A DNA stretch of 64,000 nucleotides, taken from assembly GCA_016714795.1 (NCBI GenBank), contig JADKCA010000005.1, positions 62,001-126,000 on the forward strand, written 5' to 3'. The DNA is from Sphingomonadales bacterium (lineage in GTDB: Bacteria; Pseudomonadota; Alphaproteobacteria; Sphingomonadales; Sphingomonadaceae). Positions within the stretch are counted from its first letter, which is position 1. Each line of letters begins with the position of its first letter. Of the stretch, positions 34,614 to 43,660 are shown one piece after another. The notes beneath the pieces are model-generated. The model was given only the letters and a program-made list of their open reading frames with translations. It did no database searches and was not told the DNA's origin. The translations under genes were made by a program, and so were the position numbers.

Positions 34614-34823
34614 CTAATCGGATTTTGAGAGCATCGAACGCAGCGCCAGCGCCACCACTGCGGGGCGCATCAGCTTACCGGCCAGGCGAACCAGTTCCTT
34701 TCCGCCGATTTCCACCGTGCAAGGCATCGCATTGGCGACGCCGGCGAGGATGAGGCGCCCATCCTCAACCCGGCTTTCGCGCACTTCAACGCCCAGCTTG
34801 ATCGCGGGAGTCTTGACCAGCAT
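34614..34823 (-). CDS. Small 69-residue protein of the flavoprotein operon
   Basis: MLVKTPAIKLGVEVRESRVE is followed by GRLILAGVANAMPCTVEIGG, ending MRPAVVALALRSMLSKSD. I do not recognise the family. The start ATG lies on the stop of the flavoprotein gene (overlap at 34823-34825), so translation is coupled. It is too short for an enzyme and may be a subunit or anchor of the flavoprotein, but this is inference. A short amphipathic stretch near the C-terminus is not clearly a membrane helix. Confidence 0.65.
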   Translation of the reverse strand: MLVKTPAIKLGVEVRESRVEDGRLILAGVANAMPCTVEIGGKELVRLAGKLMRPAVVALALRSMLSKSD

Positions 34824-34824
34824 C

Positions 34825-36354
34825 TCAGGCCTGCCCTGCCGAGGTCGGCAGCACCGAAGGTTCCAGGGCCAGCACGCTGCGCGCTGCGCCGCGACCGGTA
34901 ATCATCGCTTCGGTCAGGTACGAGCCGTTCTGATAGAGGTCAGAAATGAACGAGCCGAGTTCACCTGCTTCGTAAAGCCGCGCAATCGGCTTGTCGTCAT
35001 GACCGAAAACCACACCGTTCATATTGCGGCGCGCACCGCCGCCGGTACAGACAATGGCGGGCGTGATCGGCAGGGCATAGAACGGGCCGTTGGCCACCGG
35101 CAGCAGGGTTTCCGCATTTCGGCCGAAAACCTCGTCGTTGCCGGCAGCGCAACTCGCGTTGTAACGCGCGACCTGTTCCTCAAGAACGGCCACTTCGATG
35201 CCAATCTTGGCGGCCAGTTCAGCAATCGTGTCGGCTTTGTGGATGAGGCCGGAAGCAATCTCGGCGCTGTTGTCCTCGCTCCATTCTTCTGCAACGACAA
35301 CCGCGCTCCAGGTCATGACCTCCAGCACCAGCTTGCCTGCCTGCCGGGTGGTTTCGTCAAAGATCATGTGGACCGGGTGGGCCACGTTGAGCGGCACATC
35401 AACGAAACGACCGTGCTTCTTTTCCTTGTAGTGGGTCAACTGCAGCTCGTTCGCCTCATTGTAGAAACGACGCCCTTCGCTGTCGACGTCGAACCAGCTG
35501 AACGCCGGCAGCATGAAATTGCGCAAGTAGCAGGTCTGCTGATGCGGCTGGCGGATACCCGGCCAGATACCGCCCGACTGCCCCTGATTGCGCAGATGCC
35601 ACATGTCCGCGCCAGCCTTCTGCATGATACGCAGGCCATCCCCCGTGTTATACGGTGTCCCCAGCGGCACAACGTTCGACAGGCCATAATAGTCGCGCTG
35701 CATCTGGGGCGACGCTTCATAGCCCCCGATTGCCACAATCACGCCGCGTTCGGCGCGGATCGCCTTGCGCTGACCGTTCTGTTCGATCCACGCGCCGAAA
35801 ACTTCCAACGTGTCCGGGTCCTGGATGAGGTCCACAAGTCGGTTATCAAACCAGACGGGCACGTTCCGCTTTTCCACGTTAGCCTTCAGGGCCAACCAGA
35901 CGCCTGACGGGATCGGCAGGATCGTGGAGGTGTAGGCCACGGCATCGCGCGCGCCCAGTTCCGGGAATTCCAGTACGGCGTCGCGCTCGGTGAAACCCGT
36001 GCCGCGCAGGAATTCCTGACCAGCGCCGGCTGCAATCTGCTGAATCCAAGGCTCAAGGTTGACCATCCGGTCGGCCCAGTCGTCGAGCAGTTCCTCGCTG
36101 ACGGGATTGGCAGCGCTCATCTTTCGCTGATAATCCTTCAGGGCGTCCTTGTTCTTTGAAATCAGCAGCGACTGCCCGGAAACGCGGCAATTACCGCCGG
36201 CAAATTCCTGCGGCGCCTTTTCCACGATCAGGATGCGCGCATCGGGAGCAGTGTCACGAGCCTCGATGGCGGCAGACGCCCCCGCGCAACCGTAACCGCA
36301 GATCAACACATCGACGACTTCGTCCCACTGGGAAACGCTGTTCAGACTAGCCAT
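34825..36354 (-). CDS. Flavoprotein, fumarate-reductase/ketosteroid-dehydrogenase type
   Basis: The 509-residue protein has the N-terminal FAD fold DVLICGYGCAGASAAIEA and the second FAD segment ADTIAELAAKIG. NGPFYALPITPAIVCTGGG and LYEAGELGSFISDLYQNGS match the FAD_binding_2 family (fumarate reductase flavoprotein, urocanate reductase, 3-ketosteroid dehydrogenase). It oxidises or reduces a C-C bond next to a carbonyl. No signal peptide is seen. It leads an operon with a 69-residue protein and membrane protein 2, divergent from a LysR regulator. A role in reducing or desaturating a ring or a maleate-type acid is plausible. Confidence 0.87.
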   Translation of the reverse strand: MASLNSVSQWDEVVDVLICGYGCAGASAAIEARDTAPDARILIVEKAPQEFAGGNCRVSGQSLLISKNKDALKDYQRKMSAANPVSEELLDDWADRMVNLEPWIQQIAAGAGQEFLRGTGFTERDAVLEFPELGARDAVAYTSTILPIPSGVWLALKANVEKRNVPVWFDNRLVDLIQDPDTLEVFGAWIEQNGQRKAIRAERGVIVAIGGYEASPQMQRDYYGLSNVVPLGTPYNTGDGLRIMQKAGADMWHLRNQGQSGGIWPGIRQPHQQTCYLRNFMLPAFSWFDVDSEGRRFYNEANELQLTHYKEKKHGRFVDVPLNVAHPVHMIFDETTRQAGKLVLEVMTWSAVVVAEEWSEDNSAEIASGLIHKADTIAELAAKIGIEVAVLEEQVARYNASCAAGNDEVFGRNAETLLPVANGPFYALPITPAIVCTGGGARRNMNGVVFGHDDKPIARLYEAGELGSFISDLYQNGSYLTEAMITGRGAARSVLALEPSVLPTSAGQA

Positions 36355-36461
36355 GGTTCAATACTCCCAAGAAAGGCATTTGACCCAAGCTTGTGCGGTA
36401 CACTTCGATCGAACCAGAAACCGGTTGTCATTTTGTACAACTTATGGTTGATGGTTTGGCT
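36355..36461. promoter_or_regulatory. Divergent promoter region of flavoprotein operon and LysR gene
   Basis: 107 bases between the two starts. No copy of the TTGTCCGGACAA palindrome is present, although TTGTAC/ACAA-like bases occur near 36433-36441. LysR-type control of the flavoprotein operon is expected from the divergent arrangement, but no clear T-N11-A site was picked. Confidence 0.5.
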
Positions 36462-37340
36462 ATGGAACTGCGCCAACTTTCCCACTTCCTTGCCGTCGTC
36501 GACGCCGGCAGCCTGACACTTGCCGCCGATCGCGTGGGGTTAACTCAGCAGGCCCTGTCCAAAAGCCTTGCCAGGCTGGAACTGGAACTGGGCGGAAAAC
36601 TGTTCGAGCGTGCAGCGCGCGGCATGGTCCTGTCCCGGCTAGGCGATGCCATTGCCGAACACGCCCGGCAGGTTCTGGCAGATGCTGGCCGCCTCAGACA
36701 TGCAGCCAGTGCGGAACTAGGCTTGCAGCGCGGTCGATTGGTTGTGGGGCTAAGCCCGATTGCCGCATCCAGCCACCTGGGCAGCCGGGTCATGCGCTTT
36801 GCCGAGCGCTATCCGCGCGTGCGCATCGATGTCGAAAGCGGGATCGATCGGGAATTTGTCGCCAAGCTTCATCGCGGAGAGATCGATGTAGCCATTTCAT
36901 CGCAAACTGCGGAGCAGACGGACAGCGTACTGCTTGAACAGCTCGCAGTTGAGCGATGGGGCGTTACCAGCGCTGCGGACAATACCCTGCTCTCGAACGC
37001 CAGCGGCCTGGCCGATCTCGCAGAGGCTCAATGGATCATAGGCCGCAACACGGCGTTATTGGATGCGCAGATCGGAGAAGCGTTCGTCAACGCGGGGATG
37101 GCCCCTCCGCGTCCCGGTATCATGACAACATCGGTCTTGTTCACGCTGCAGGCGCTGCGCCGGTCCCGATGCCTCGCCATTCTGCCGCATTCGCTGTGCG
37201 AAGACCTGCCGGACCTGCTGTGGCGCGACATGGGTAATGGCGCCTGGACAACGCCGATATTTCTGATGCGGCGCAAACGCGCCTTGATCGACGACCTGAT
37301 CAAGGCGCTATTGATTGAACTGGGCAGCCAGACGGCCTGA
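36462..37340 (+). CDS. LysR-family transcriptional regulator
   Basis: The 292-residue LTTR has an N-terminal HTH (MELRQLSHFLAVVDAGSLTLA with RVGLTQQALSKSLARLE) and a periplasmic-binding-like effector domain (GRLVVGLSPIAASSHLGSRV). The start at 36462 is where the family N-terminus begins; longer in-frame ATGs at 36393 and 36444 add unrelated residues. Divergent from the flavoprotein gene, so likely its activator. Ligand unknown. Confidence 0.9.
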   Translation: MELRQLSHFLAVVDAGSLTLAADRVGLTQQALSKSLARLELELGGKLFERAARGMVLSRLGDAIAEHARQVLADAGRLRHAASAELGLQRGRLVVGLSPIAASSHLGSRVMRFAERYPRVRIDVESGIDREFVAKLHRGEIDVAISSQTAEQTDSVLLEQLAVERWGVTSAADNTLLSNASGLADLAEAQWIIGRNTALLDAQIGEAFVNAGMAPPRPGIMTTSVLFTLQALRRSRCLAILPHSLCEDLPDLLWRDMGNGAWTTPIFLMRRKRALIDDLIKALLIELGSQTA

Positions 37341-37366
37341 GCCCGGCTGCTGCCCAGATCAATTCC

Positions 37367-37672
37367 TTACCAGGGCTTGCCGCCCACCCAACTGCCAGCT
37401 TTGACGCCGATCCGGCTGATCTCCACCGTGTCCCAGATACCCGCTTTGTAATAGGGGTCTGCTTCGATGAAGGCCTGTGCATCGGCCCGGTCGGACGCGC
37501 TGACAATTACCAGCGAACCGACGAAACCGCCATCCTCGCCGTGGAGCGGGCAAGCCAGCGCAACCCGGTCGAACACTTCGTCAAGGTGAGCCAGATGCTC
37601 CTTCAACCCGGCCATGCGGGTCGGCTTCGTGTCGGCCTTGTCACGGCAAAGGATCGCAAAGAATTCAGACAT
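37367..37672 (-). CDS. YciI-family protein
   Basis: The 101-residue protein (MSEFFAILCRDKADTKPTRM, KEHLAHLDEVFDRVALACPL, then DRADAQAFIEADPYYKAGIW and WVGGKPW) is of the YCII fold. Relatives include the dechlorinating TftG and accessory proteins of aromatic pathways. The His-Asp pair (HLAHLDEV) and the DPYYKAG motif are kept. It is the last gene of the long operon that starts at 46957. Isomerase or lactone handling are possible roles. Confidence 0.8.
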   Translation of the reverse strand: MSEFFAILCRDKADTKPTRMAGLKEHLAHLDEVFDRVALACPLHGEDGGFVGSLVIVSASDRADAQAFIEADPYYKAGIWDTVEISRIGVKAGSWVGGKPW

Positions 37673-37708
37673 GATAACTCCTGGTGGTTGAAATCGAGGA
37701 CGACCGCT

Positions 37709-39298
37709 TCATCGGGACGAACAGGGAAAACCCAGAACGCCTGGGTTCATCAGGTTGTGCGGATCGACTGCCAGCTTGATCGCCCGCAACAAGTCAGCCG
37801 GCTCATCCCGCAACACAGGCATGAACGGATAGGTTCGTCCAATCTGGTTCGATGCCGCACCGTGCGCGCGAAACAGGTCCACCGTCATCGCCCGCAACCG
37901 CGCGACCAGCTCCCTTGCCGCAGGATTTGGCGCGGGTTCGTCCAAACGTGCTAGAGCCGCAGCGTCCGGGGCACTACGATGCAGCGGCAGCCAACTGTCG
38001 CTCCAGTGGAATACGCCCTCGAAACTGAAACACGGAGGGGAGAGTGCTGACGCCAGACGCGTTACACGCACACCGTGACGCTTCATTTCACTGGCCATTG
38101 CCGCAATCATCTGGTCAAAAGCTGCGGCGATCCGATTCGCATCGCCAAGCGCCACTTTCGCGTTGAGAGCGGCCCAGCGCCCGCCGCCCGGCCCCAACAC
38201 GCCGTTCAGGCCGGGGAAGGGGTCTGCTCGCGCAACCATCGGGATTGTCGGAGCAACTCGGCGTCCGTCATGCGAATGCGCGATTCTGGCGCAATTGGCC
38301 AAGGCTTCGTTCAGCCCGGACCGGGTGCGCTCAGCGCAAACCAGATGCAGTGAAAAGTGCCCTTGCGGGATCACATCCAGTCCACCGCGCGACATGGCCA
38401 GCAAAGATTTCGCCGCCCCCAGCACGCCGCCCGAATTGCGCGACACGGCCCGCACGGACCGGGCCACGGCCGCCGCATCCACATCGAGATGATCGGTCGC
38501 GCCCGGATCCATGATGTATCCGTCTTCGATCAGCCCTTCGCGCTGGATGGCACAAAGCGCATCCACGGCATCGACAATCCGCCTAAAGGCAAAACTGGCA
38601 TACCCCGTATGGGCCGGACGGCGTATCACGCGAAGGTGAGCTTTCGTCTTGATCCCGAAGGCGCCTCCATCGTGCAGGAACAGCCCAGTCAGATCAGGGC
38701 CATGACCACGAAACACCGGATGGCAAGGTGCCTGAAGTGCGGCCTGCCCGGTGCGCATGGTACTGCCATCGGCCAGCACGACGTCCATCGACAGAACAAT
38801 ATCGGCAACCGTTCCATACCGTGCCGACCCGAAGAACAGGGCACCATGCGACAATCCACCACCGACGGTCGCGCCGGCGCCTGAGAAAGTGCCGAAGAAG
38901 GGAAGTCGAAGGTCATACTCAGCAAGAGCGGCGTGGATCGCTTTCCACGTCGCGCCTGCCTCTACCGTCACGGTCATGTTGACTGGGTCGATCACCAGAA
39001 TCCGGTCCAGCCTGGACAAGTCGACAAGCACGGCCTCACCCGCTTGCCTGACATAACCTGCGGTATAGCTCAGCCCGCCGCCACGTGGGACCACGGCCAG
39101 CCCATGCGCTGTGATCTCGGCAATCGCCACCCCCAGATCGGCCGCATCTTTCGGAACCAGAATGGCAATTGGCGCGACGCCCGATGCATAGACATCATGG
39201 CTGGCCGCTGCCAGCCGGACCGGATCAGTCAGCACGGCCTCGTTACCGTACCGCTGACGCAGGCTGGCGATCAGCGAGACCCGGTCCGGCTGGGTCAT
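37709..39298 (-). CDS. FAD-linked oxidoreductase, VAO/GlcD family (copy 2)
   Basis: The 529-residue paralogue of 8702-10252 has FAD motifs GLAVVPRGGGLSYTAGYV and ATVGGGLSHGALFFGSARYG, with a C domain ending DPHNLMNPGVLG. The start ATG 39298 overlaps the stop of the membrane protein gene by four bases, so flavoprotein and membrane protein are probably made in step. That suggests the membrane protein is the electron acceptor or anchor. It likely oxidises an alcohol, amine or benzylic carbon. The upstream ATG at 39346 is inside the membrane gene and less likely. Confidence 0.87.
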   Translation of the reverse strand: MTQPDRVSLIASLRQRYGNEAVLTDPVRLAAASHDVYASGVAPIAILVPKDAADLGVAIAEITAHGLAVVPRGGGLSYTAGYVRQAGEAVLVDLSRLDRILVIDPVNMTVTVEAGATWKAIHAALAEYDLRLPFFGTFSGAGATVGGGLSHGALFFGSARYGTVADIVLSMDVVLADGSTMRTGQAALQAPCHPVFRGHGPDLTGLFLHDGGAFGIKTKAHLRVIRRPAHTGYASFAFRRIVDAVDALCAIQREGLIEDGYIMDPGATDHLDVDAAAVARSVRAVSRNSGGVLGAAKSLLAMSRGGLDVIPQGHFSLHLVCAERTRSGLNEALANCARIAHSHDGRRVAPTIPMVARADPFPGLNGVLGPGGGRWAALNAKVALGDANRIAAAFDQMIAAMASEMKRHGVRVTRLASALSPPCFSFEGVFHWSDSWLPLHRSAPDAAALARLDEPAPNPAARELVARLRAMTVDLFRAHGAASNQIGRTYPFMPVLRDEPADLLRAIKLAVDPHNLMNPGVLGFPCSSR

Positions 39299-39954
39299 AC
39301 AGGCTTGACCACGCTCACCACGACGATCGCCGCGATGAACACCCATAGCAGAACCAGCACCGAAGTTGCCCGAACATAAGTCCGTTCGATCACCGCGTTG
39401 CGTTCAGGCGTGACGCCATCGCGGGCCATTACGGCCCAGGTGCGGAAATGCGCGATCAGCGCAAAGCGGATGCCAACCCCGCAAGAGATCACCCCTGCGA
39501 ACAGGCCCAGCTTCAACCGCAGCCAGAGCGGCATACTCCACTCACTGCCGACAATACCGGTCGCCAACGCCAGCAGAATGATGATCAGCACGTATCGCGA
39601 TGCCCGGTCGATTGCGGCCAGGACCTGGCCGATCGCACTGTGGTGCAGTCGATGCACCGCCTCGACGAAGGCCAACCAGGCGATGCCGATGGCCAGAGCG
39701 ATATTCGCCACCGTTTCCCCGCCCGGCACAAGTCCATAGGAGGCGGCCAGCATCGTCCCCAGCATTGCCTGCAGGACGAGTGCATAACGCACATGCTGAT
39801 CAACGATCATGACATGGTCCATCAACCGCTGCCGCTCATTAAAGGGCATGGATCCGGCATAGCTGACGTAACGATAAGTCGAATTGATCACCAGTTCGGA
39901 GCCAAGCCAGTAGCCCAGAACCGCGATGTGTAAGACAAGAATCCAGACAGTCAT
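39295..39954 (-). CDS. Integral membrane protein, CopD-like paralogue 3
   Basis: The 219-residue protein has the start MTVWILVLHIAVLGYWLGSE with His in helix 1, several membrane helices and a C-terminus VVVSVVKPV. It differs most from the other three copies. The stop overlaps the start of the FAD oxidase 2 gene, which is the best context clue for a redox partnership. The start at ATG 39954 is chosen because a longer reading frame (40062) adds a non-hydrophobic stretch inside the upstream gene. Confidence 0.76.
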   Translation of the reverse strand: MTVWILVLHIAVLGYWLGSELVINSTYRYVSYAGSMPFNERQRLMDHVMIVDQHVRYALVLQAMLGTMLAASYGLVPGGETVANIALAIGIAWLAFVEAVHRLHHSAIGQVLAAIDRASRYVLIIILLALATGIVGSEWSMPLWLRLKLGLFAGVISCGVGIRFALIAHFRTWAVMARDGVTPERNAVIERTYVRATSVLVLLWVFIAAIVVVSVVKPV

Positions 39955-40003
39955 GAAAGCAGCTCCCGCATGCAAAGGGATTGAACCTGGGCCGTAGCAA
40001 AGA

Positions 40004-40843
40004 TCACTTCGCCCAAGCTTCGCCCGCGTCGCCCTTCTGCAAACGACGCACTTCCGCGACATCGGCTGGCGGCTTCAGCCACAGCGACATGCTTTCCCTG
40101 GCCCACGCCAGCAACGGCGCCGGAAATTCCTTCTCGCTCTCAACCCGCCACGAAACAAGATGGTAGATTGCCTTGCCCTTGCCAGCCCACGCAGGCAGTG
40201 CGCCAAAGCGCTGCCAGCTCATCTGATAGGGTTCATCCAGCTTTCCGGCACGGTGGAGGAAGAAATCGTAGTTTTCCCAAGCTTCGTACCGCGCGCCACC
40301 GGGCAGCGGAAAATCAAGAAAGATGGGAGCGGTGACCGCCAGCGTATCCTTGCCCAGCCAACGATAGCGGATGCCATCGCGGGCCCTGATGGTACGCACA
40401 TCCTTGCCGGCCCCCTGTTCGACATCGGCAAAGATTTGATCGCCTTCCTGGCGATAGGAGATCATCTGATAAGGATACGCGATCGGCGTAACCGGCTGCC
40501 CGTTGAATTCGCGCAGGATCTCTCCGGTCTGGGGATCCGTATAGGCGAATGTCTTGCGCGTAAGGTGAAAAACAGGCTCGCCAGCCTTGGCGGGCCAGAT
40601 CACGCGACTGCTGTCAAACCCCACCATCCCAAACAGCTTGCGACCGGATGGGTATTCATAGACCCCACCCTCGGCAACCCAGTGCACAGGCTGCCCCGTT
40701 CCGGCCCGCGCATCAACCCAAGCCCGGAATTCCGGAGTCGCCGCACCCCGTGAAGCGGAAGCCGGCTTGTCGGCGGCCAGCGCGGGCGTCATCGGCAGCA
40801 AGGCGAAAAGCGCCAGCGCCGCTTGAGTAGATTTCCAGAACAT
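40004..40843 (-). CDS. Exported protein, DUF1838-like
   Basis: The 279-residue protein has a Sec signal (MFWKSTQAALALFALLPMTP, cleaved after ALAA). The mature part contains GQPVHWVAEGGVYEYPSG, GMVGFDSSRVIWPAK, FAYTDPQTGEIL and WENYDFFLHRAGKL. I match it to the DUF1838 type from memory; no enzyme function is known to me. Its position between the CoA-transferase and membrane-protein genes suggests a periplasmic role in substrate capture or oxidation. Confidence 0.72.
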   Translation of the reverse strand: MFWKSTQAALALFALLPMTPALAADKPASASRGAATPEFRAWVDARAGTGQPVHWVAEGGVYEYPSGRKLFGMVGFDSSRVIWPAKAGEPVFHLTRKTFAYTDPQTGEILREFNGQPVTPIAYPYQMISYRQEGDQIFADVEQGAGKDVRTIRARDGIRYRWLGKDTLAVTAPIFLDFPLPGGARYEAWENYDFFLHRAGKLDEPYQMSWQRFGALPAWAGKGKAIYHLVSWRVESEKEFPAPLLAWARESMSLWLKPPADVAEVRRLQKGDAGEAWAK

Positions 40844-40929
40844 AGCCTATTCTCCCTTATGGAATCCGCGAAGCCTACTGCCGAAGGGGGCACCGCAGGA
40901 TCAGTTCATGACGTATCGACGCCCCTGAA

Positions 40930-42117
40930 TCAGCCCACCGACCCTGCAGCCAGTAACGCTTCGATCCGTTCCGGCGCGTACCCCAGTCCCGCCAGCACCA
41001 TGCGGCTATCGGCGCCGGGTTCGGACAGTGTCGATGCGGTGTTGGGCCGGCGTCCGTTCATCATGATCGGCAAGGCCGGAAGCGCGGTCTGGGTGCCGTC
41101 GGGCAGCCTGACTGGTTCAAGCCCGCCGCTAGCCAGCAGGTGCGGATCGTCAAACATGTCCTGCGGGCGCCCGATAGGAGCAAAAGGCAGCCCCGTGCCT
41201 TCCAGCCGGTCGATCAGCTCGGCGCGGGTAAAACCGGCGATCAGTTCACGAATACGCGGCAGTATCCGGTCACGCGCCTGGACGCGGGCATTGTTGATGC
41301 GGATGCTTTCATCCGACCACAGATCGTTCAAACCGAACAGCTTGCAGAACTTTTCCCACAAGCCATCGGTGACGACCCCGATGAAGATCGGGTCGTCGCG
41401 CGTTTCGAACACGTCATAGATTGCCCAGGCCGAAATGCGCGCCGGCATCGGGTCCGCGGCTTTCCCGGTCACGGCCTTCTGGGCCATGTGCTGACCGATC
41501 AGGTAGATCGTGGTTTCGAACAGAGCACTTTGTACAAACTGCCCGTGTCCGGTTGTGTGGCGCTCGTTGATCGCTGCAAGAATCGCGATTACCCCGAACA
41601 TGCCGCCGGTGACATCGATCACGCTGGCCCCAGCGCGCAGCGGACGGCCCGGAGGTCCGGTCATATAGGCCAGACCGCCCATCATCTGCGCCACTTCGTC
41701 CAACGCGGTACGATTTTCGTACGGTCCCGGCAGAAAGCCTTTTTCCGAACAATAGATCAGCCGCGGATTGACCTTGGACAGGGCTTCATATCCCAGGCCA
41801 AGGCGGTCGAGTGCGCCAGGCCTGAAATTTTCGATCAAGACGTCGGCGTCGGCGGCGAGGTCGCGGGCCACGCCCAGGCCTGCTTCGCTTTTGAGATCGA
41901 GGCAGATCGACTGCTTGTGCCGGTTGTACATCGGGAAATAACCTGCGCCAGACCCAAGCAGACGGCGCGTGTTGTCGCCGTCGACCGGTTCCACGCGGAC
42001 CACATCCGCACCAAGCGACGCCAGCATCGCGCCGACGGCCGGCCCCATGACCATATGGGTAAACTCGATAACCCGGATGCCCTTGAGCGGCATGGGGACA
42101 TCAGCGGTGGACGTCAT
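40930..42117 (-). CDS. CaiB/BaiF family CoA-transferase 3 (citramalate/malate-type candidate)
   Basis: The 395-residue class III CoA-transferase begins PLKGIRVIEFTHMVMGPAVG. It holds the catalytic-Asp segment NRTALDEVAQMMGGLAYMTG. The gene ends the group LeuC-LeuD-lyase-CoA-transferase, overlapping the lyase gene by four bases. Succinyl-CoA:D-citramalate CoA-transferase is a known member of this family, and with an HMG-CoA-lyase-type citramalyl-CoA lyase beside it that is the first candidate. A substituted malate is an alternative. Confidence 0.86.
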   Translation of the reverse strand: MTSTADVPMPLKGIRVIEFTHMVMGPAVGAMLASLGADVVRVEPVDGDNTRRLLGSGAGYFPMYNRHKQSICLDLKSEAGLGVARDLAADADVLIENFRPGALDRLGLGYEALSKVNPRLIYCSEKGFLPGPYENRTALDEVAQMMGGLAYMTGPPGRPLRAGASVIDVTGGMFGVIAILAAINERHTTGHGQFVQSALFETTIYLIGQHMAQKAVTGKAADPMPARISAWAIYDVFETRDDPIFIGVVTDGLWEKFCKLFGLNDLWSDESIRINNARVQARDRILPRIRELIAGFTRAELIDRLEGTGLPFAPIGRPQDMFDDPHLLASGGLEPVRLPDGTQTALPALPIMMNGRRPNTASTLSEPGADSRMVLAGLGYAPERIEALLAAGSVG

Positions 42118-43046
42118 TCAGCGATCCTTTCAAAACCCAAAGGCACCCCAGCGTCGGGAATGAACCCATAAAGCGGCTCACCCGGCAGGGCGTCCGCGAT
42201 GATCCGGCGCACGGCGGCCAGACCTGCGATACCGATCCCGGTGTGCAGCCCCATCGCTTCCAGCATGAACACCAGATCTTCGGTCACGATGTTGCCCGAT
42301 GCGCCTGGCGCAAATGGGCAACCGCCGATCCCGCCCATCGACGAATCGAACGTCGTGATCCCTTCCTCCAGCCCTGCCAGCACGTTGGCCAAGCCAAGTC
42401 CGCGGGTGTTGTGGAGATGCAGCGTATTCAACCGGTCCGCGCCGATTGCACCCTTCACCGCGCGCACCAGCCGCCGGACCTGCGTCGGGTTGGCATAGCC
42501 CGTGGTGTCCGAAAGGCAGACTTCGGCCACGCCCGCCGCGATCGACTGTTCTGCCAGATGAACGACCTGGTTTTCCGGCACCGGGCCTTCGATCGTGCAA
42601 CCGAATGCCGTGGACAGCCCTACCTCGAAGTGCGGGCGGCGCCCCTCAGGCTGGGCAGCAACCAGCGCCGCGATAGCAGCGATCTGGTCCAGCATTTCAA
42701 CGTGAGTCTTGCGCACATTTTTGAGACTGTGCGATTCCGACATCGAGAACGGGATCGACATCTTGTCCACCCCGGCTGCGATGGCTCTTTCCGCGCCTTT
42801 CAGGTTGGGAACCAGCGCAACCACCTCCAGCCCCGGCACCGTCTTGGCGAACGCAATGATTTCAGCCGTATCCGCCATCTGTGGCAACAGGCTGGGCGGC
42901 ACGAAACTGCCCACTTCCATCTCGGTCACGCCAGCGGCGACCTCGGCCAGGATCCAGGCCTTCTTGGCCTCGGTCGGCATGACGCGATCGATGCTTTGCA
43001 ACCCGTCGCGCAGACCGACTTCGCTAATCCGGATATGCTGAGTCAT
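42114..43046 (-). CDS. HMG-CoA-lyase-family lyase (citramalyl-CoA lyase candidate)
   Basis: This 310-residue TIM-barrel lyase is of the HMG-CoA lyase family. The active-site segment is EVGLRDGLQSID and the metal His pair lies in TLHLHNTRGLGLANVLAG. The flexible Cys loop is GGIGGCPFAPGASGN. It cleaves a 3-hydroxy-3-methyl-type acyl-CoA with a divalent metal. D-citramalyl-CoA lyase of this family yields acetyl-CoA and pyruvate. It overlaps the CoA-transferase (4 bases) and LeuD (4 bases), which supports one pathway. Confidence 0.88.
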   Translation of the reverse strand: MTQHIRISEVGLRDGLQSIDRVMPTEAKKAWILAEVAAGVTEMEVGSFVPPSLLPQMADTAEIIAFAKTVPGLEVVALVPNLKGAERAIAAGVDKMSIPFSMSESHSLKNVRKTHVEMLDQIAAIAALVAAQPEGRRPHFEVGLSTAFGCTIEGPVPENQVVHLAEQSIAAGVAEVCLSDTTGYANPTQVRRLVRAVKGAIGADRLNTLHLHNTRGLGLANVLAGLEEGITTFDSSMGGIGGCPFAPGASGNIVTEDLVFMLEAMGLHTGIGIAGLAAVRRIIADALPGEPLYGFIPDAGVPLGFERIAE

Positions 43047-43660
43047 GCGGTTTCCTCCAGGTAAATCCAGGGGCGTGCTGCGCGGTCACAGCCCTGCCAT
43101 TCGGCAATTCGTTGCGCCTGCTGCAAGGTCAGGTCGATGGCATCCAGACCATGACGCAGCATGGCCTTCGCTTCCGCATCGATGGCGAAAGTCCAGCGCT
43201 GTCCATCGGCCGACGTAACGTCCTGCTCGTCAAGCCGGATGGTCACGGGAGCATCGCTGACCGAAATGGCGGCTATGGCGTCTGCTTCCAGCACGATCGG
43301 AACGATTCCGTTACGCACGCAGTTGCCGGCAAAGATCGGGGCGAAACTCTCCGCCAGAATGGCCCGAAAACCAAATTCCGCGAGGGCCCAGACCGCATGC
43401 TCACGGCTTGATCCGCAACCAAAATTACGCCCGGCCAGGATGACTTCACTTTGCGCGTAACGGGGATTGTTGAGCACAAAGGCCGGATCGGGCTCGCGGC
43501 CCGACGTGCCGATATAGCGCCAGCCCGCAAACAGTCCGCCTGCCAGACCGGTCTTGCCGGTACTCTTCATTTCGCGCGATGGGATGATCTGGTCGGTATC
43601 GACGTTATCGCGCAGCAGTGGCAGCGGCAGCGAGGTGATTTGTGAAAGCGGCTGTGCCAT
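43043..43660 (-). CDS. Aconitase-family hydratase, small subunit (LeuD-like)
   Basis: The 205-residue protein is of the LeuD type: NVDTDQIIPSREMKS, LAGRNFGCGSSREHAVWALA and SFAPIFAGNCVRNGIVPIVL. It forms the swivelling domain that with LeuC makes an isopropylmalate isomerase, citraconate/methylmaleate hydratase, dimethylmaleate hydratase or maleate hydratase. The start ATG 43660 is the stop base of LeuC, a TGATG coupling. No leuA or leuB is in the operon, and the catabolic neighbours speak against leucine synthesis. Confidence 0.87.
   Translation of the reverse strand: MAQPLSQITSLPLPLLRDNVDTDQIIPSREMKSTGKTGLAGGLFAGWRYIGTSGREPDPAFVLNNPRYAQSEVILAGRNFGCGSSREHAVWALAEFGFRAILAESFAPIFAGNCVRNGIVPIVLEADAIAAISVSDAPVTIRLDEQDVTSADGQRWTFAIDAEAKAMLRHGLDAIDLTLQQAQRIAEWQGCDRAARPWIYLEETA

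Noticed and set aside
36433..36441. TTGTACAAC near the LysR start as an operator
   Set aside because: It matches the outer bases only and lacks the GG/CC centre. The flavoprotein operon is more likely under LysR control.
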